Positions 34,168 to 41,815 of a DNA stretch of 54,286 bases are shown here, one piece after another. The notes below the pieces were generated by a model, which was given only the letters and a program-made list of their open reading frames with translations, was not told the DNA's origin and made no database searches. Position 1 is the first letter of the stretch. The number at the start of each line of letters is the position of its first letter. This DNA is from Candidatus Methylomirabilota bacterium (GTDB lineage: Bacteria > Methylomirabilota > Methylomirabilia > Rokubacteriales > CSP1-6), in assembly GCA_035709005.1 (NCBI GenBank), contig DASTFB010000022.1:1-54286 (forward strand). The letters are read 5' to 3'. The position numbers were made by a program, and so were the translations under genes.

Positions 34168-35022
34168 ATGGAGTGTTCGTTCCCCATCGTCCGCCGCCCG
34201 CCGGCGGGCAGGCGCACGCCGGTGCTGGTGAGCGTGCCCCACTACGGCACCCAGCCGCTGCCCCACATCACCCGGGACGACTACCGTGAGCCGTGGTTCG
34301 AGACCTTCGCCTATGGCTTCGCCGACACCTTCGCGGGCGATCTCTACGCCGACCTGTACCAGCACGGGGCCACCGTCCTGGCCACCCCGTTCTCGCGCAT
34401 CTTCGTCGACCTCAACCGGCGCCGCGATGACTTCGAGCACTGCGACGGCGAAGTGCGCTCCCGACGCGGCGTGGTGCGCACGCACACCATGCGGGACGTA
34501 CCGATCTTCGCCCGCCCCCTCGGGCTCGCCGATCTCGAGGCGCGCCTGCGGACGCTCTACGACCCCTACTACGCCACCCTGGAGGAGCTGCTCACCGACC
34601 TGCGGCGGACCTGGGGCTACGCGATGCTCCTGGACGGCCACACCGGCAGCCCGCGGCGCATGAAGGACCACCAGGTGATCATCGGTACCTGCCACGACGC
34701 GACCTGCGACCCGCAGCTGGCGGCGGCCGTGGCCGCGGTCTTCCGGCGTCACGGCTTCGAGGTGCACCAGAACGTCAGCGGCTACGCCGGGGGCAACATC
34801 GTGGCCACGTACGGCCAGCCCCAGGCCCGGCGCGTGCACGCGCTCCAGCTGGAGATCAACGCGTCACTGCTGATCACCACGACCCGCGAGGAGTTCATCG
34901 CCCAGGTGACACGCGGCGAGATCCCGGCCAAGGCCGAGGCCAACATCGCCCGGATCCGGGAATGCCTGCGTGAGGTGCTGGCCGCCGTGCCTGCGGTCCT
35001 GGCCAACGTCAACGGCTCGTAG
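34168..35022 (+). CDS. N-formylglutamate amidohydrolase family protein
   Basis: This is a 284-residue zinc hydrolase of the FGase family. VLVSVPHYGTQPLP gives the first metal region, FVDLNRRRDDF the D-L-N-R motif, MLLDGHTGS the conserved His, and HALQLEINASLLI the Glu-x-N-x-x-L signature. The family typically removes formyl from N-formyl-glutamate at the end of histidine breakdown, but no hut genes are near; homologues are also used on other N-acyl amino acids. The ATG at 34168 is preceded by a -10-like TAGAAT and no ribosome site. The gene ends 7 bases before the convergent small membrane protein stop. Confidence 0.85.
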   Translation: MECSFPIVRRPPAGRRTPVLVSVPHYGTQPLPHITRDDYREPWFETFAYGFADTFAGDLYADLYQHGATVLATPFSRIFVDLNRRRDDFEHCDGEVRSRRGVVRTHTMRDVPIFARPLGLADLEARLRTLYDPYYATLEELLTDLRRTWGYAMLLDGHTGSPRRMKDHQVIIGTCHDATCDPQLAAAVAAVFRRHGFEVHQNVSGYAGGNIVATYGQPQARRVHALQLEINASLLITTTREEFIAQVTRGEIPAKAEANIARIRECLREVLAAVPAVLANVNGS

Positions 35023-35029
35023 CGGCCGG

Positions 35030-35149
35030 TCAGCGCTGGCCGCCGCCCAGCAGGCGCCGCACATCGCGCGCGACGGCGACGCAGATGACGAGCACGCCCG
35101 GCCCCAGGACGGCGACCGTCAGCCACGTGAGCACATCCCAGACCGTCAC
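35030..35149 (-). CDS. 39-residue single-helix protein coupled to a sodium:solute symporter
   Basis: A tiny frame starts at GTG 35149, overlapping the symporter stop as GTGA, and encodes TVWDVLTWLTVAVLGPGVLV, then ICVAVARDVRRLLGGGQR. One transmembrane helix is followed by a positively charged tail. Several sodium/solute symporter (SSS) genes have such small accessory proteins next to them (YhdT beside PanF is one example), and the overlap implies tightly coupled translation here. I infer a stabilising or assembly subunit. Confidence 0.6.
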   Translation of the reverse strand: MTVWDVLTWLTVAVLGPGVLVICVAVARDVRRLLGGGQR

Positions 35150-36612
35150 GGCCGCCGGCCCAGGACGCGTCCCACAGCGTAGCCGAGCGCGGACACCGGC
35201 ACCGCAGCGAAGAGCGCGTACTCCCGTAGCAGCGTCAGCCCCACGGCGTCCAACCGGCGTGTCTCCAGATCGAGATCCGGCGCCCCCCAGACGTGGATGA
35301 CGGCGTAGAAGAGCAGCACCGCCAGCAATCCGCCCCAGGAGGCCAGGGCGCCGGCCAGCGGCACTGGCCGGCCCGCCAGGAACAGGCTGGCCAGCGTCGG
35401 CACCAGCAACGTGGAGGTCAGGATCGTGGCCATGAACGCCCACGCTTCCTTGATGCGCTCGAAATAGACCCCGAGCACCACGCACACCGCCGCCGAGGCC
35501 AGCATGGCCACTCGCGTGTAGCGGATGAGCTGCCGGTCGTCGAGGTTCTGCCGGACGAGAGGACGGTAGATGTCGTAGACCAGGTTCCCGGCCGCGACCA
35601 GGAAGTAGGAGTCCACCGTGGACATGGCCGCGGCGAGGCAACCGCCCAGGAAGAGACCGGAGAGGCCCACCGGCAGGTAGAGCGGGACGAGGCGCAGGAG
35701 CACCTGGTCGCGTGGCGTGTCCGCCGGCAGCACGCCGGTGGCCATCATGGCCCCGCCGGCCATTCCCACCGAGGTGGTGGCCCAGTCGTAGGCGCCCCAG
35801 ACGAGCAGCCCCACCAGGAACGCGTTGCGGATGGCGGCGCTGTCGCGGGCGGCCAGCATGCGCTGGTAGAACAGCGGCTCCACGAGCACGCTCACGGCGG
35901 TCAGGGCATACGCGGCGGTGTAGAGCGGGGGGGCCGAGCCGAGCGGCGCGAAGGCTGCCTCGCCCAGCGTGGCGCGGACGCCGGCGAAACCGCCCACGGC
36001 GCCCAGGATGAACGGCAGCGCCACGGCCAGCGACACGCACATGATGGCGAACTGCGCGGTGTCGGTCAGCACGTCCGCCCAGGCCCCGCCCATGGCCACG
36101 TAGACGACCGAGACGGCGCTGCCCAGGCAGGCGCCCAGCCAGAGGGGAAGACCGAACATCACCTCGCCGATGGCGGCCAGGCCCATGATGGCCAGCACGG
36201 GCAGCGCGTAGAGGAAGGAGGCGATGGCGGCGGCCAGCTGGGTCGGCCGCCCGTAGTGCTGCCCCAGCAGGTCGGCCAGCGACAGCGCGTCGCGGCCCGC
36301 GAGCCGGCGCGCCAGCAGCACCCCCGTGAGCAGCAGGGCGATCGTGTACGGGCGCCCGTAGGTGAACCAGACCACCACGCCTTCGCGCGACGCGTCCCCG
36401 CTGTCGCCCAGGAGGGAGTCCAGCCCGTAGTACGACGAGACCAGCGTGCAGACCAGGATCGGCGTCGTCAGCGAGCGTCCGGCGAGGAAGAAATCCCGGT
36501 AGGCTTTGACGCGCCCGGCCAGGAGGACGCCGATGGCGATCATCGAGGCGAGGTACGCCGCCACGACGGCCAGGTCCACGGGCCGGAGGAACTGCGTCAC
36601 GTGCCGGTCCAT
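35146..36612 (-). CDS. Sodium:solute symporter (SSS) family transporter
   Basis: This 488-residue protein with about thirteen helices belongs to the Na+-coupled SSS family (PutP/PanF-like LeuT fold). FFLAGRSLTTPILVCTLVSS is the G-R-S-L motif after the first loop; SFLYALPVLAIMGLAAIGEV and GGAWADVLTDTAQFAIM form the core; GLFLGGCLAAAMSTVDSYFL is the signature with the Ser/Thr pair of the Na2 site. Substrate unknown. ATG 36612 lies inside a TATTAT box; GTG 36600 is an alternative start. It is divergent from an SDR gene (9-base gap) and followed by a coupled 39-residue protein. Confidence 0.85.
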   Translation of the reverse strand: MDRHVTQFLRPVDLAVVAAYLASMIAIGVLLAGRVKAYRDFFLAGRSLTTPILVCTLVSSYYGLDSLLGDSGDASREGVVVWFTYGRPYTIALLLTGVLLARRLAGRDALSLADLLGQHYGRPTQLAAAIASFLYALPVLAIMGLAAIGEVMFGLPLWLGACLGSAVSVVYVAMGGAWADVLTDTAQFAIMCVSLAVALPFILGAVGGFAGVRATLGEAAFAPLGSAPPLYTAAYALTAVSVLVEPLFYQRMLAARDSAAIRNAFLVGLLVWGAYDWATTSVGMAGGAMMATGVLPADTPRDQVLLRLVPLYLPVGLSGLFLGGCLAAAMSTVDSYFLVAAGNLVYDIYRPLVRQNLDDRQLIRYTRVAMLASAAVCVVLGVYFERIKEAWAFMATILTSTLLVPTLASLFLAGRPVPLAGALASWGGLLAVLLFYAVIHVWGAPDLDLETRRLDAVGLTLLREYALFAAVPVSALGYAVGRVLGRRP

Positions 36613-36621
36613 AATACCCGC
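36610..36621. promoter_or_regulatory. Shared -10-like element between symporter and SDR genes
   Basis: The plus strand has CATAAT (36610-36615) six bases before the SDR GTG at 36622. The complement of 36611-36616 is TATTAT, ten bases before GTG 36600 of the symporter frame. The A/T-rich hexamer is nearly self-complementary and stands out in GC-rich surroundings, so one site may serve both directions. Confidence 0.4.
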
Positions 36622-37353
36622 GTGGACCCGCTTTCCGAATTCCGCCTGGACGGCGAGGTGGCCGTGGTCACCGGCGGCGCCAGCGGCATCGGCCGGGTGG
36701 TGGCCGAGGCCTTCGCCGCCGTCGGCGCCCGCGTCGCCATCTTCGACGTGGCCGCGTCCGAAGGCGTCCACCGGGTCGACGTCGCGGACGAGGCGCAGGT
36801 CCGGGAGGCCTTCGCCGACGTCGTCGCGCGGCACGGCCGGCTCGACGTCCTCTTCAACAATGCCGGCATCGCGATCCGCCGGCCCACCACCGAGCTCGCG
36901 CTCGAGGACTGGAACCGGGTCGTGGCCGTGAACCTCACCGGCGTCTTTCTCTGCGCGCGGGAGGCCGCCCGGCACATGCTGGCCGGTGGACGGGGCGGAC
37001 GGATCGTCAACACCGCGTCCATCATGGGATTCTCGGGCGGCGGCCTGTACCCCAACATCTCCTACCAGGCGGCGAAGGGCGCCGTCGTCAACATGACCCG
37101 AGCCCTGGCCGTGGAGTGGGCGAGCCGGGGCATCCGCGTGAACGCGATCGCGCCCACCTGGGTCCGCACGCCACTGACCCGCAGCATCACCGACAACCCC
37201 GAGCTGGTCCACCGCATCGAGCAGATGACGCCCATGGGCCGGCTGGCCGAGCCCCACGAGATGGTCGGGGCGGTCCTGTTCCTGGCCTCCCGCGCCTCCG
37301 CCATGGTCACCGGCCACGTGCTGGCCGTCGACGGTGGCTTTCTCGCCCAGTGA
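36622..37353 (+). CDS. Short-chain dehydrogenase/reductase
   Basis: This is a 243-residue classical SDR. The cofactor loop is VVTGGASGIGRVVAEAF, the Asp after the second strand (IFDVA) points to NAD, the N-A-G motif is LFNNAGIAI, and the catalytic set is Ser in NTASIMGF plus YQAAK. The C-terminus LAVDGGFLAQ is standard. Start GTG 36622 has a -10-like box 6 bases upstream and no ribosome site. It is the first gene of an operon with the fumarylacetoacetate hydrolase family gene 25 bases later. Substrate unknown; the neighbourhood suggests an intermediate in catabolism of a ring or branched acid. Confidence 0.88.
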   Translation: MDPLSEFRLDGEVAVVTGGASGIGRVVAEAFAAVGARVAIFDVAASEGVHRVDVADEAQVREAFADVVARHGRLDVLFNNAGIAIRRPTTELALEDWNRVVAVNLTGVFLCAREAARHMLAGGRGGRIVNTASIMGFSGGGLYPNISYQAAKGAVVNMTRALAVEWASRGIRVNAIAPTWVRTPLTRSITDNPELVHRIEQMTPMGRLAEPHEMVGAVLFLASRASAMVTGHVLAVDGGFLAQ

Positions 37354-37378
37354 TCCGACCTCGAGAGGAGCACACACG

Positions 37379-38164
37379 ATGAAATGGTGCCGATTCCGGT
37401 CAGCCCGGACGGCTGCGGCCTACGGCGTCGTCGAAGGCCACACCGTGATCGAGGTGGCCGGGAGCCCGTTCGAGGGCTACACGCCGACGTCGACCACGCT
37501 GCCGCTACAGGAGGTGACGCTGCTGGTGCCGGTGATGCCTCCGACCTTCTACGCCGCCGGCGTCAATTACCGCGAGCACGTCACCGAGATGGCCCACCGC
37601 CGGGGGGTGAAGCCCGAATTCCCGCCCCAGGCCGACGTCGGCTACCGCGCCAACAACGCCCTGATCGCCACCGACGAGCCCATCGTCATCCCCCGGGACG
37701 CGACGGATCAGGTCCAGTACGAAGGCGAGCTGGTGGTGGTGATCGGCAAGCGCTGCAAACGGGTGTCGGACGCCGAGGCGCTCGACTACGTTTTCGGCTA
37801 CACGATCGGCAACGACGTGAGCGAACGCACCTGGCAGCGCGGGGACCGGACGCTGTGGCGGGGAAAGAACACCGACACGTTCAAGCCGATGGGCCCCTGG
37901 ATCGTCACCGGCCTCGATCCCGACGACCTCCACGTCACCATCCGGCTCAACGGCAAGACGATGTTCACCTACGCCGTCAAGGACGCGATCTTCGGCGTGC
38001 GCCAGTTCATCAGCCGCATGAGCCAGTACCTGACGCTCTGCCCCGGCGACGTGCTGTGGATGGGCACCGATGGACCGACCGAGAACATGAAGGATGGCGA
38101 CGTCGTCGAGGTGGAGATCCCGGGGATCGGCGTCCTGCGCAACCCGGTCGTGCGCGAGCGCTAG
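37379..38164 (+). CDS. Fumarylacetoacetate hydrolase family protein
   Basis: This is a 261-residue FAH-fold enzyme. It starts MKWCRFRSARTAAAYGVVEG (short N-terminal domain), followed by the catalytic FAH domain with YEGELVVVIGKRCKRV (metal Glu), FGYTIGNDVSERTWQRG (Asp), the Lys in GKNTDTFKPMGPW and TLCPGDVLWMGTDGP. Members hydrolyse or decarboxylate beta-dicarbonyl compounds such as fumarylpyruvate, 2-oxohept-3-ene-dioate or ureidoglycolate-like substrates with Mg2+ or Mn2+. GAGAGGAG precedes the ATG. Its TAG stop overlaps that of the convergent dioxygenase in a CTAG. Confidence 0.88.
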   Translation: MKWCRFRSARTAAAYGVVEGHTVIEVAGSPFEGYTPTSTTLPLQEVTLLVPVMPPTFYAAGVNYREHVTEMAHRRGVKPEFPPQADVGYRANNALIATDEPIVIPRDATDQVQYEGELVVVIGKRCKRVSDAEALDYVFGYTIGNDVSERTWQRGDRTLWRGKNTDTFKPMGPWIVTGLDPDDLHVTIRLNGKTMFTYAVKDAIFGVRQFISRMSQYLTLCPGDVLWMGTDGPTENMKDGDVVEVEIPGIGVLRNPVVRER

Positions 38165-39051
38165 ACGCCGGCCGGGACCTGGGCGACGGTCGGAGCGTCG
38201 CCGGCCACGGTGGTGCGGCGCATGTCGCGCGGCTGGCTCTGGTCGTAGCGGCGGCCGCGGTGCATCACCTGCCGGTTGTCCCACATGACGAGGTCCCACT
38301 GGCGCCACGCGTGGGCGTAGACGAACCGCGGCTGGGTGGCGTGCTCGGTGAGGTCCCGGAGCAGGATGCGCGCCTCGGGCATCGGCATGCCGACGATGGC
38401 GCCGGCGTGAGAGGCCAGGTACAGCGACCTGCGGCCCGTGACCGGATGCGTGCGCACCAGCCGCTGACGCACGGGCCGGAACATGGCCCGCTCCTCCTCC
38501 GTGAAGTCGACCATGCCGAGCGCGCCCCGCGAGTACATCAGGGAATGCTCGCAGACGAGGTCCTCGAGGTCGGCCTTGGTCTCGGGATCGAGCGCGTCCC
38601 AGGCCGCCCGCATGTCGGCGAACTCGGTGTTCCCGCCCCGCGGATTCACCACCCGGGCGGAGAGCAGCGAGTACTTGGCGGGGATGGCCCGGAACGAGCT
38701 GTCCGAGTGCCAGAGCAAGTTGCCCAGATTGAACCAGTGCTGGCGAGAGTCCGCGGCCAGGGGCCGGCCGTCGCGGCCGAGGTTCGAGACGTCGTTCATG
38801 CCGACGGGCAGGCGTCGGTCCGCCGGCCGGGTGATGTTGCCGCCGCGGGCGTCCTCCAGGGGACCGAAGTTCCGGCTGAACGCCATCTGCTGCTCGTCGG
38901 TGATCCGCTGGTCCCGGAAGACCAGCACCGCGTAGCGATCCATCCCCGCCTCGATGGCCGCGACCTCCTCGCGCGCCAGGGGCCGGGCCACGTCGATCCC
39001 GCACACCTCCCCGACGAACACCGGATGGAGCGGGCGGATGGCGATGTTCAT
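38161..39051 (-). CDS. TauD/TfdA family Fe(II)/2-oxoglutarate dioxygenase
   Basis: This is a 296-residue non-haem iron dioxygenase. The facial triad is H115-x-D117 in LLWHSDSSF and H264 in NRQVMHRGRRYD; the Arg of R-R-T (about 279) can bind the 2-oxoglutarate carboxylate. The length and W-H-S-D-S-S-F motif are like the (R)-phenoxypropionate/2,4-D dioxygenase group (TfdA-like) as well as taurine dioxygenase, so hydroxylation with loss of a substituent is plausible; the real substrate is unknown. It is divergent from the amidase cluster, and a 9-bp inverted repeat lies in the gap between them. Confidence 0.88.
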   Translation of the reverse strand: MNIAIRPLHPVFVGEVCGIDVARPLAREEVAAIEAGMDRYAVLVFRDQRITDEQQMAFSRNFGPLEDARGGNITRPADRRLPVGMNDVSNLGRDGRPLAADSRQHWFNLGNLLWHSDSSFRAIPAKYSLLSARVVNPRGGNTEFADMRAAWDALDPETKADLEDLVCEHSLMYSRGALGMVDFTEEERAMFRPVRQRLVRTHPVTGRRSLYLASHAGAIVGMPMPEARILLRDLTEHATQPRFVYAHAWRQWDLVMWDNRQVMHRGRRYDQSQPRDMRRTTVAGDAPTVAQVPAGV

Positions 39052-39088
39052 CGGGGGCAAGCTTAGCGGATGCGGCCGGCCGGCGCCA

Positions 39089-39112
39089 TCGCCTGACGCC
39101 CTCGTCAGGCGA
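39089..39112. promoter_or_regulatory. Perfect 9-bp inverted repeat, candidate operator
   Basis: Left arm tcgcctgac (39089-39097) and right arm gtcaggcga (39104-39112) are perfectly complementary around a six-base spacer. The repeat is in the divergent gap between the TauD gene (start 39051) and the amidase gene (start 39175). Its right arm covers the position expected for a -35 box relative to the TATACT at 39128-39133. A dimeric repressor of the GntR or TetR kind is a reasonable reader; no regulator gene is adjacent. Confidence 0.45.
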
Positions 39113-39127
39113 CCGGCCGCGCCGGCG

Positions 39128-39133
39128 TATACT
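39128..39133 (+). promoter_or_regulatory. -10 box of the amidase-led operon (TATACT)
   Basis: TATACT matches the -10 consensus in five of six bases and lies 41 bases before the amidase ATG, leaving room for the GGAGGCGAGG ribosome site. The -35 region falls in the right arm of the inverted repeat at 39104-39112. Confidence 0.45.
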
Positions 39134-39174
39134 ACCGCGCGGGGAAGCGCAGGCCCGTCCCGCAGGAGGCGAGG

Positions 39175-40629
39175 ATGCTCGACGTCCCGTTCCGTCCGGC
39201 CCGACAGCTCGCCGCCGATATCACGAAGAAGCGCATCGGCTGTCTCGAGCTCCTCGATCTCTATCTGGCGCGCGTCGACAAGTACGACGGCGCGCTGAAC
39301 GCGGTGGTCGTGCGCGACCGCGACCGGGCGCGCGCCCGCGCGCGCGCCGCCGATCGCGCGCTGGCCCGGGGCCGGGCCTGGGGCCCGCTGCACGGCGTGC
39401 CCCTGACCGTCAAGGAGTCGTTCGACGTGGTCGGCCTGCCCACCACCTGGGGCGTGCCGGCCTTCAAGGATCGCATCGCCACGACCAACGCCGTCGTCGT
39501 GGACCGGCTGCTCGGGGCCGGCGCCGTCCTCTTCGGCAAGACGAACGTCCCTGCCTACCTCGCCGACTGGCAGAGCTTCAACGCCATCTACGGCACCACG
39601 AACAATCCCTGGGACGTCTCCCGCGCCCCCGGGGGATCCTCCGGCGGCGCCGCCGCCGCCCTGGCCGCCGGCCTCACGGGGCTGGAGGCCGGCAGTGACA
39701 TCGGCTCGTCCATCCGCAACCCGGCGCACTTCTGCGGGGTCTATGGCCACAAGCCGACGTGGGGCATCGTGCCCCGCACCGGTCAGGCCTTGCCCTGGCA
39801 GACGGCCCCCGTGGACATCGACGTGGTGGGCCCCCTGGCCCGCAGCGCCGACGATCTCTCCCTCGCCCTGTCGGTGATGGCGGGGCCGGAGCCCATCGAG
39901 GCGGCTGGCTGGCAGCTCAAGCTGCGCCCGGCGCGACAGAAGCGCCTGCGCGACTTCAAGGTGGCGTTCATGCCCGACGCCCCCGGCTTCCCCGTCGATC
40001 GCGACGTGGGCGATAGGCTGCAGGCCCTGGCCGACTTCCTGGGCCGGCAGCGGGTGCGAGTCGACGATCGCGCTCGCCCGGTGATCGACACCGGCGAGGC
40101 CTGGCGGGTCTACGTCCGGCTGCTGCGCGCGGCCACGTCGGACCGGCAGAGCGACGCCGACTTCGACACGAACGTGCAGATCGCCCGAGGCCTGGCGCCC
40201 GACGACGAGCGGTATTTCGCCTGGGCCACCCGCGCGGCGGTGCTCTCCCACCGCGACTGGCTGGCCGCCAACGAGGCGCGCCATCGGATGCGCCTGGCCT
40301 GGGCCCGGTTCTTCGCCACCTGGGACCTGCTGCTCTGTCCCGTCGCCGGAACCGCGGCCTTCCCCCACGACCAGCAGGGCGAGCGTCACGAGCGGACGAT
40401 CGTCGTCGATGGCCGGCGCGTGCCCGTGACCGACCACCTCTTCTGGGCCGGCTTCAGCGGCGCCTGCTATCTGCCGTCGACGGCCGTGCCCTGCGGGTTC
40501 ACGCCAGCCGGGCTCCCCGTGGGCGTGCAGATCGTCGGGCCGGAGTACGGCGACCTCACGTGCCTGGCCTTCGCACGGCTGCTGGAACGAGAATTCCAGG
40601 CCTTCGTGCCGCCGCCCGGGTACGCGTGA
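39175..40629 (+). CDS. Amidase (amidase-signature family)
   Basis: This is a 484-residue amidase-signature hydrolase with the Ser-cisSer-Lys triad visible: Lys80 in PLTVKESFDV, cis-Ser155 in RAPGGSSGGAAAAL and the nucleophile Ser179 in GSDIGSSIRNP. It cleaves C-N amide bonds of small or aryl amides and carbamates; the sequence does not narrow this. It leads a same-strand run of genes (group-D flavin enzyme, exporter, dioxygenase, SDR, LLM). The stop overlaps the next ATG by one base (TGATG). GGAGGCGAGG stands just before the ATG, giving a firm start. Confidence 0.9.
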   Translation: MLDVPFRPARQLAADITKKRIGCLELLDLYLARVDKYDGALNAVVVRDRDRARARARAADRALARGRAWGPLHGVPLTVKESFDVVGLPTTWGVPAFKDRIATTNAVVVDRLLGAGAVLFGKTNVPAYLADWQSFNAIYGTTNNPWDVSRAPGGSSGGAAAALAAGLTGLEAGSDIGSSIRNPAHFCGVYGHKPTWGIVPRTGQALPWQTAPVDIDVVGPLARSADDLSLALSVMAGPEPIEAAGWQLKLRPARQKRLRDFKVAFMPDAPGFPVDRDVGDRLQALADFLGRQRVRVDDRARPVIDTGEAWRVYVRLLRAATSDRQSDADFDTNVQIARGLAPDDERYFAWATRAAVLSHRDWLAANEARHRMRLAWARFFATWDLLLCPVAGTAAFPHDQQGERHERTIVVDGRRVPVTDHLFWAGFSGACYLPSTAVPCGFTPAGLPVGVQIVGPEYGDLTCLAFARLLEREFQAFVPPPGYA

Positions 40630-41810
40630 TGATCACGCACACCGCTCGGGACGCCTCCACCCCGGTGGACATCGCGCGGGCGCTGGCCCCGCGCATCCGG
40701 GCCCGCGCCGACGAGATCGAGGCCGCGCGCCAGCTGCCGCCCGACCTCGTCCTGGACATCGCCAGAGCCGGGTTGTTCAAGGTAGCCCTGCCGGAAGCCG
40801 AGGGCGGGCTGGGCGCCGACATCCTCACCACCCTGCGCGTGATCGAGGAAGTGGCCCGGGCCGACGGCTCCACCGGGTGGTGCCTGGCCATGGGCATCAA
40901 CAGCTTCCGCCAGAGCGCCCAGTTCGCGCCCGAGGTCCGCCGGAAGCTGTTCCACAGCGACCCGGTGGGCGTGTCGGCCGGATCGGCGAATCCCCGGGGA
41001 CAGGCCGTCGCCGTGCCGGGCGGCTACCGGGTCACCGGGCACTGGCTCTTCGCCAGCGGCTGCATGCACTCGTCCCTGCTCCACGGCGCCTGCAAGGTGT
41101 TCGACGGCGACACGGCGCGCCTGCGGCCCAACGGCGACCAGGACGTGCGGATCGCCTATTTCCATCCGAAGTCGATCGCCCGCATCGTCGACACCTGGCA
41201 CGTCAGCGGTATGCGGGGCACCGGCAGCCACGACATCATCGTGGAGGACGTGTTCGTCCCCGAGGAGCACACCTTCTCGGCGCTGGATCGCCGCGCCCGC
41301 GTCACCGGGCCCATGAATCGCATGCACGGCTTCGACCTGGCCGGCTGCGGCTTCTGCTGCGTGGGGCTGGGCGTGGCCCGCGCCGCCATCGACACGTTCG
41401 TCGAGCTGGCGCAGACCAAGATCCCCCGCTCGGCGTCCGGACTGCTGCGCGATCGGGTCATGGTGCAGGCCCAGGTGGGCGAGGCCGAGGCCCTGCTGCG
41501 CTCGGGACGGGCCCTGCTCTTCGAGGTGGTGCAGGAGATGTGGGAGACGGTGCTGGCCAAGGAGTTCGTCAGCGAGGGCCAGCGCTCCGAGCTGCGCATG
41601 GCCATGACCCACGCCGCCCAGAGCGCGGCTCGGGCCACCCACATGGTGTGCACGGCCGCCGGGACCACTTCGATCTTCAACGCCAGCCCGCTCGAGCGGT
41701 ACGCACGCGACGCCGAGGTCGTCACCCGCCACAACCAGCTGCAGTTCGTGAACTACGAGGCGGTGGGACGCACGCTGCTCGGCCTCGAGTCGAACAGCCC
41801 GCTGTTCTAG
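40629..41810 (+). CDS. Acyl-CoA dehydrogenase-fold flavoprotein, group D monooxygenase-like
   Basis: This is a 393-residue protein with the acyl-CoA dehydrogenase three-domain fold but closer to the C-terminal type 2 (HpaB/HsaA/DszC-like) flavin monooxygenases: DLVLDIARAGLFKVALPEAE, VARADGSTGWCLAMG, SGSANPRG-like AGSANPRGQAVAV and the linker YRVTGHWLFASGC. The catalytic Glu of true acyl-CoA dehydrogenases is not apparent. Such enzymes hydroxylate aromatic rings or oxidise sulfur or nitrogen with FADH2/FMNH2 supplied by a separate reductase, which I do not see nearby. The ATG at 40629 shares its A with the amidase stop. Confidence 0.8.
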   Translation: MITHTARDASTPVDIARALAPRIRARADEIEAARQLPPDLVLDIARAGLFKVALPEAEGGLGADILTTLRVIEEVARADGSTGWCLAMGINSFRQSAQFAPEVRRKLFHSDPVGVSAGSANPRGQAVAVPGGYRVTGHWLFASGCMHSSLLHGACKVFDGDTARLRPNGDQDVRIAYFHPKSIARIVDTWHVSGMRGTGSHDIIVEDVFVPEEHTFSALDRRARVTGPMNRMHGFDLAGCGFCCVGLGVARAAIDTFVELAQTKIPRSASGLLRDRVMVQAQVGEAEALLRSGRALLFEVVQEMWETVLAKEFVSEGQRSELRMAMTHAAQSAARATHMVCTAAGTTSIFNASPLERYARDAEVVTRHNQLQFVNYEAVGRTLLGLESNSPLF

Positions 41811-41815
41811 GGCCG

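Noticed and set aside
35293-36621. Upstream 443 codons of the long SDR frame
   Set aside because: They are antisense to the symporter and have shadow composition (His/Gln/Gly/Arg-rich). The SDR homology begins at GTG 36622.
39061-39175. GC-rich GGCCGG/CCGGCC runs near the amidase promoter as a repeat array
   Set aside because: Short self-complementary GC words are expected by chance at this base composition; only the 9-bp inverted repeat is well above background.
38161-40437. 758-residue minus-strand frame extending the TauD gene
   Set aside because: Only the last 296 residues show TauD homology; the rest is antisense to the amidase gene.
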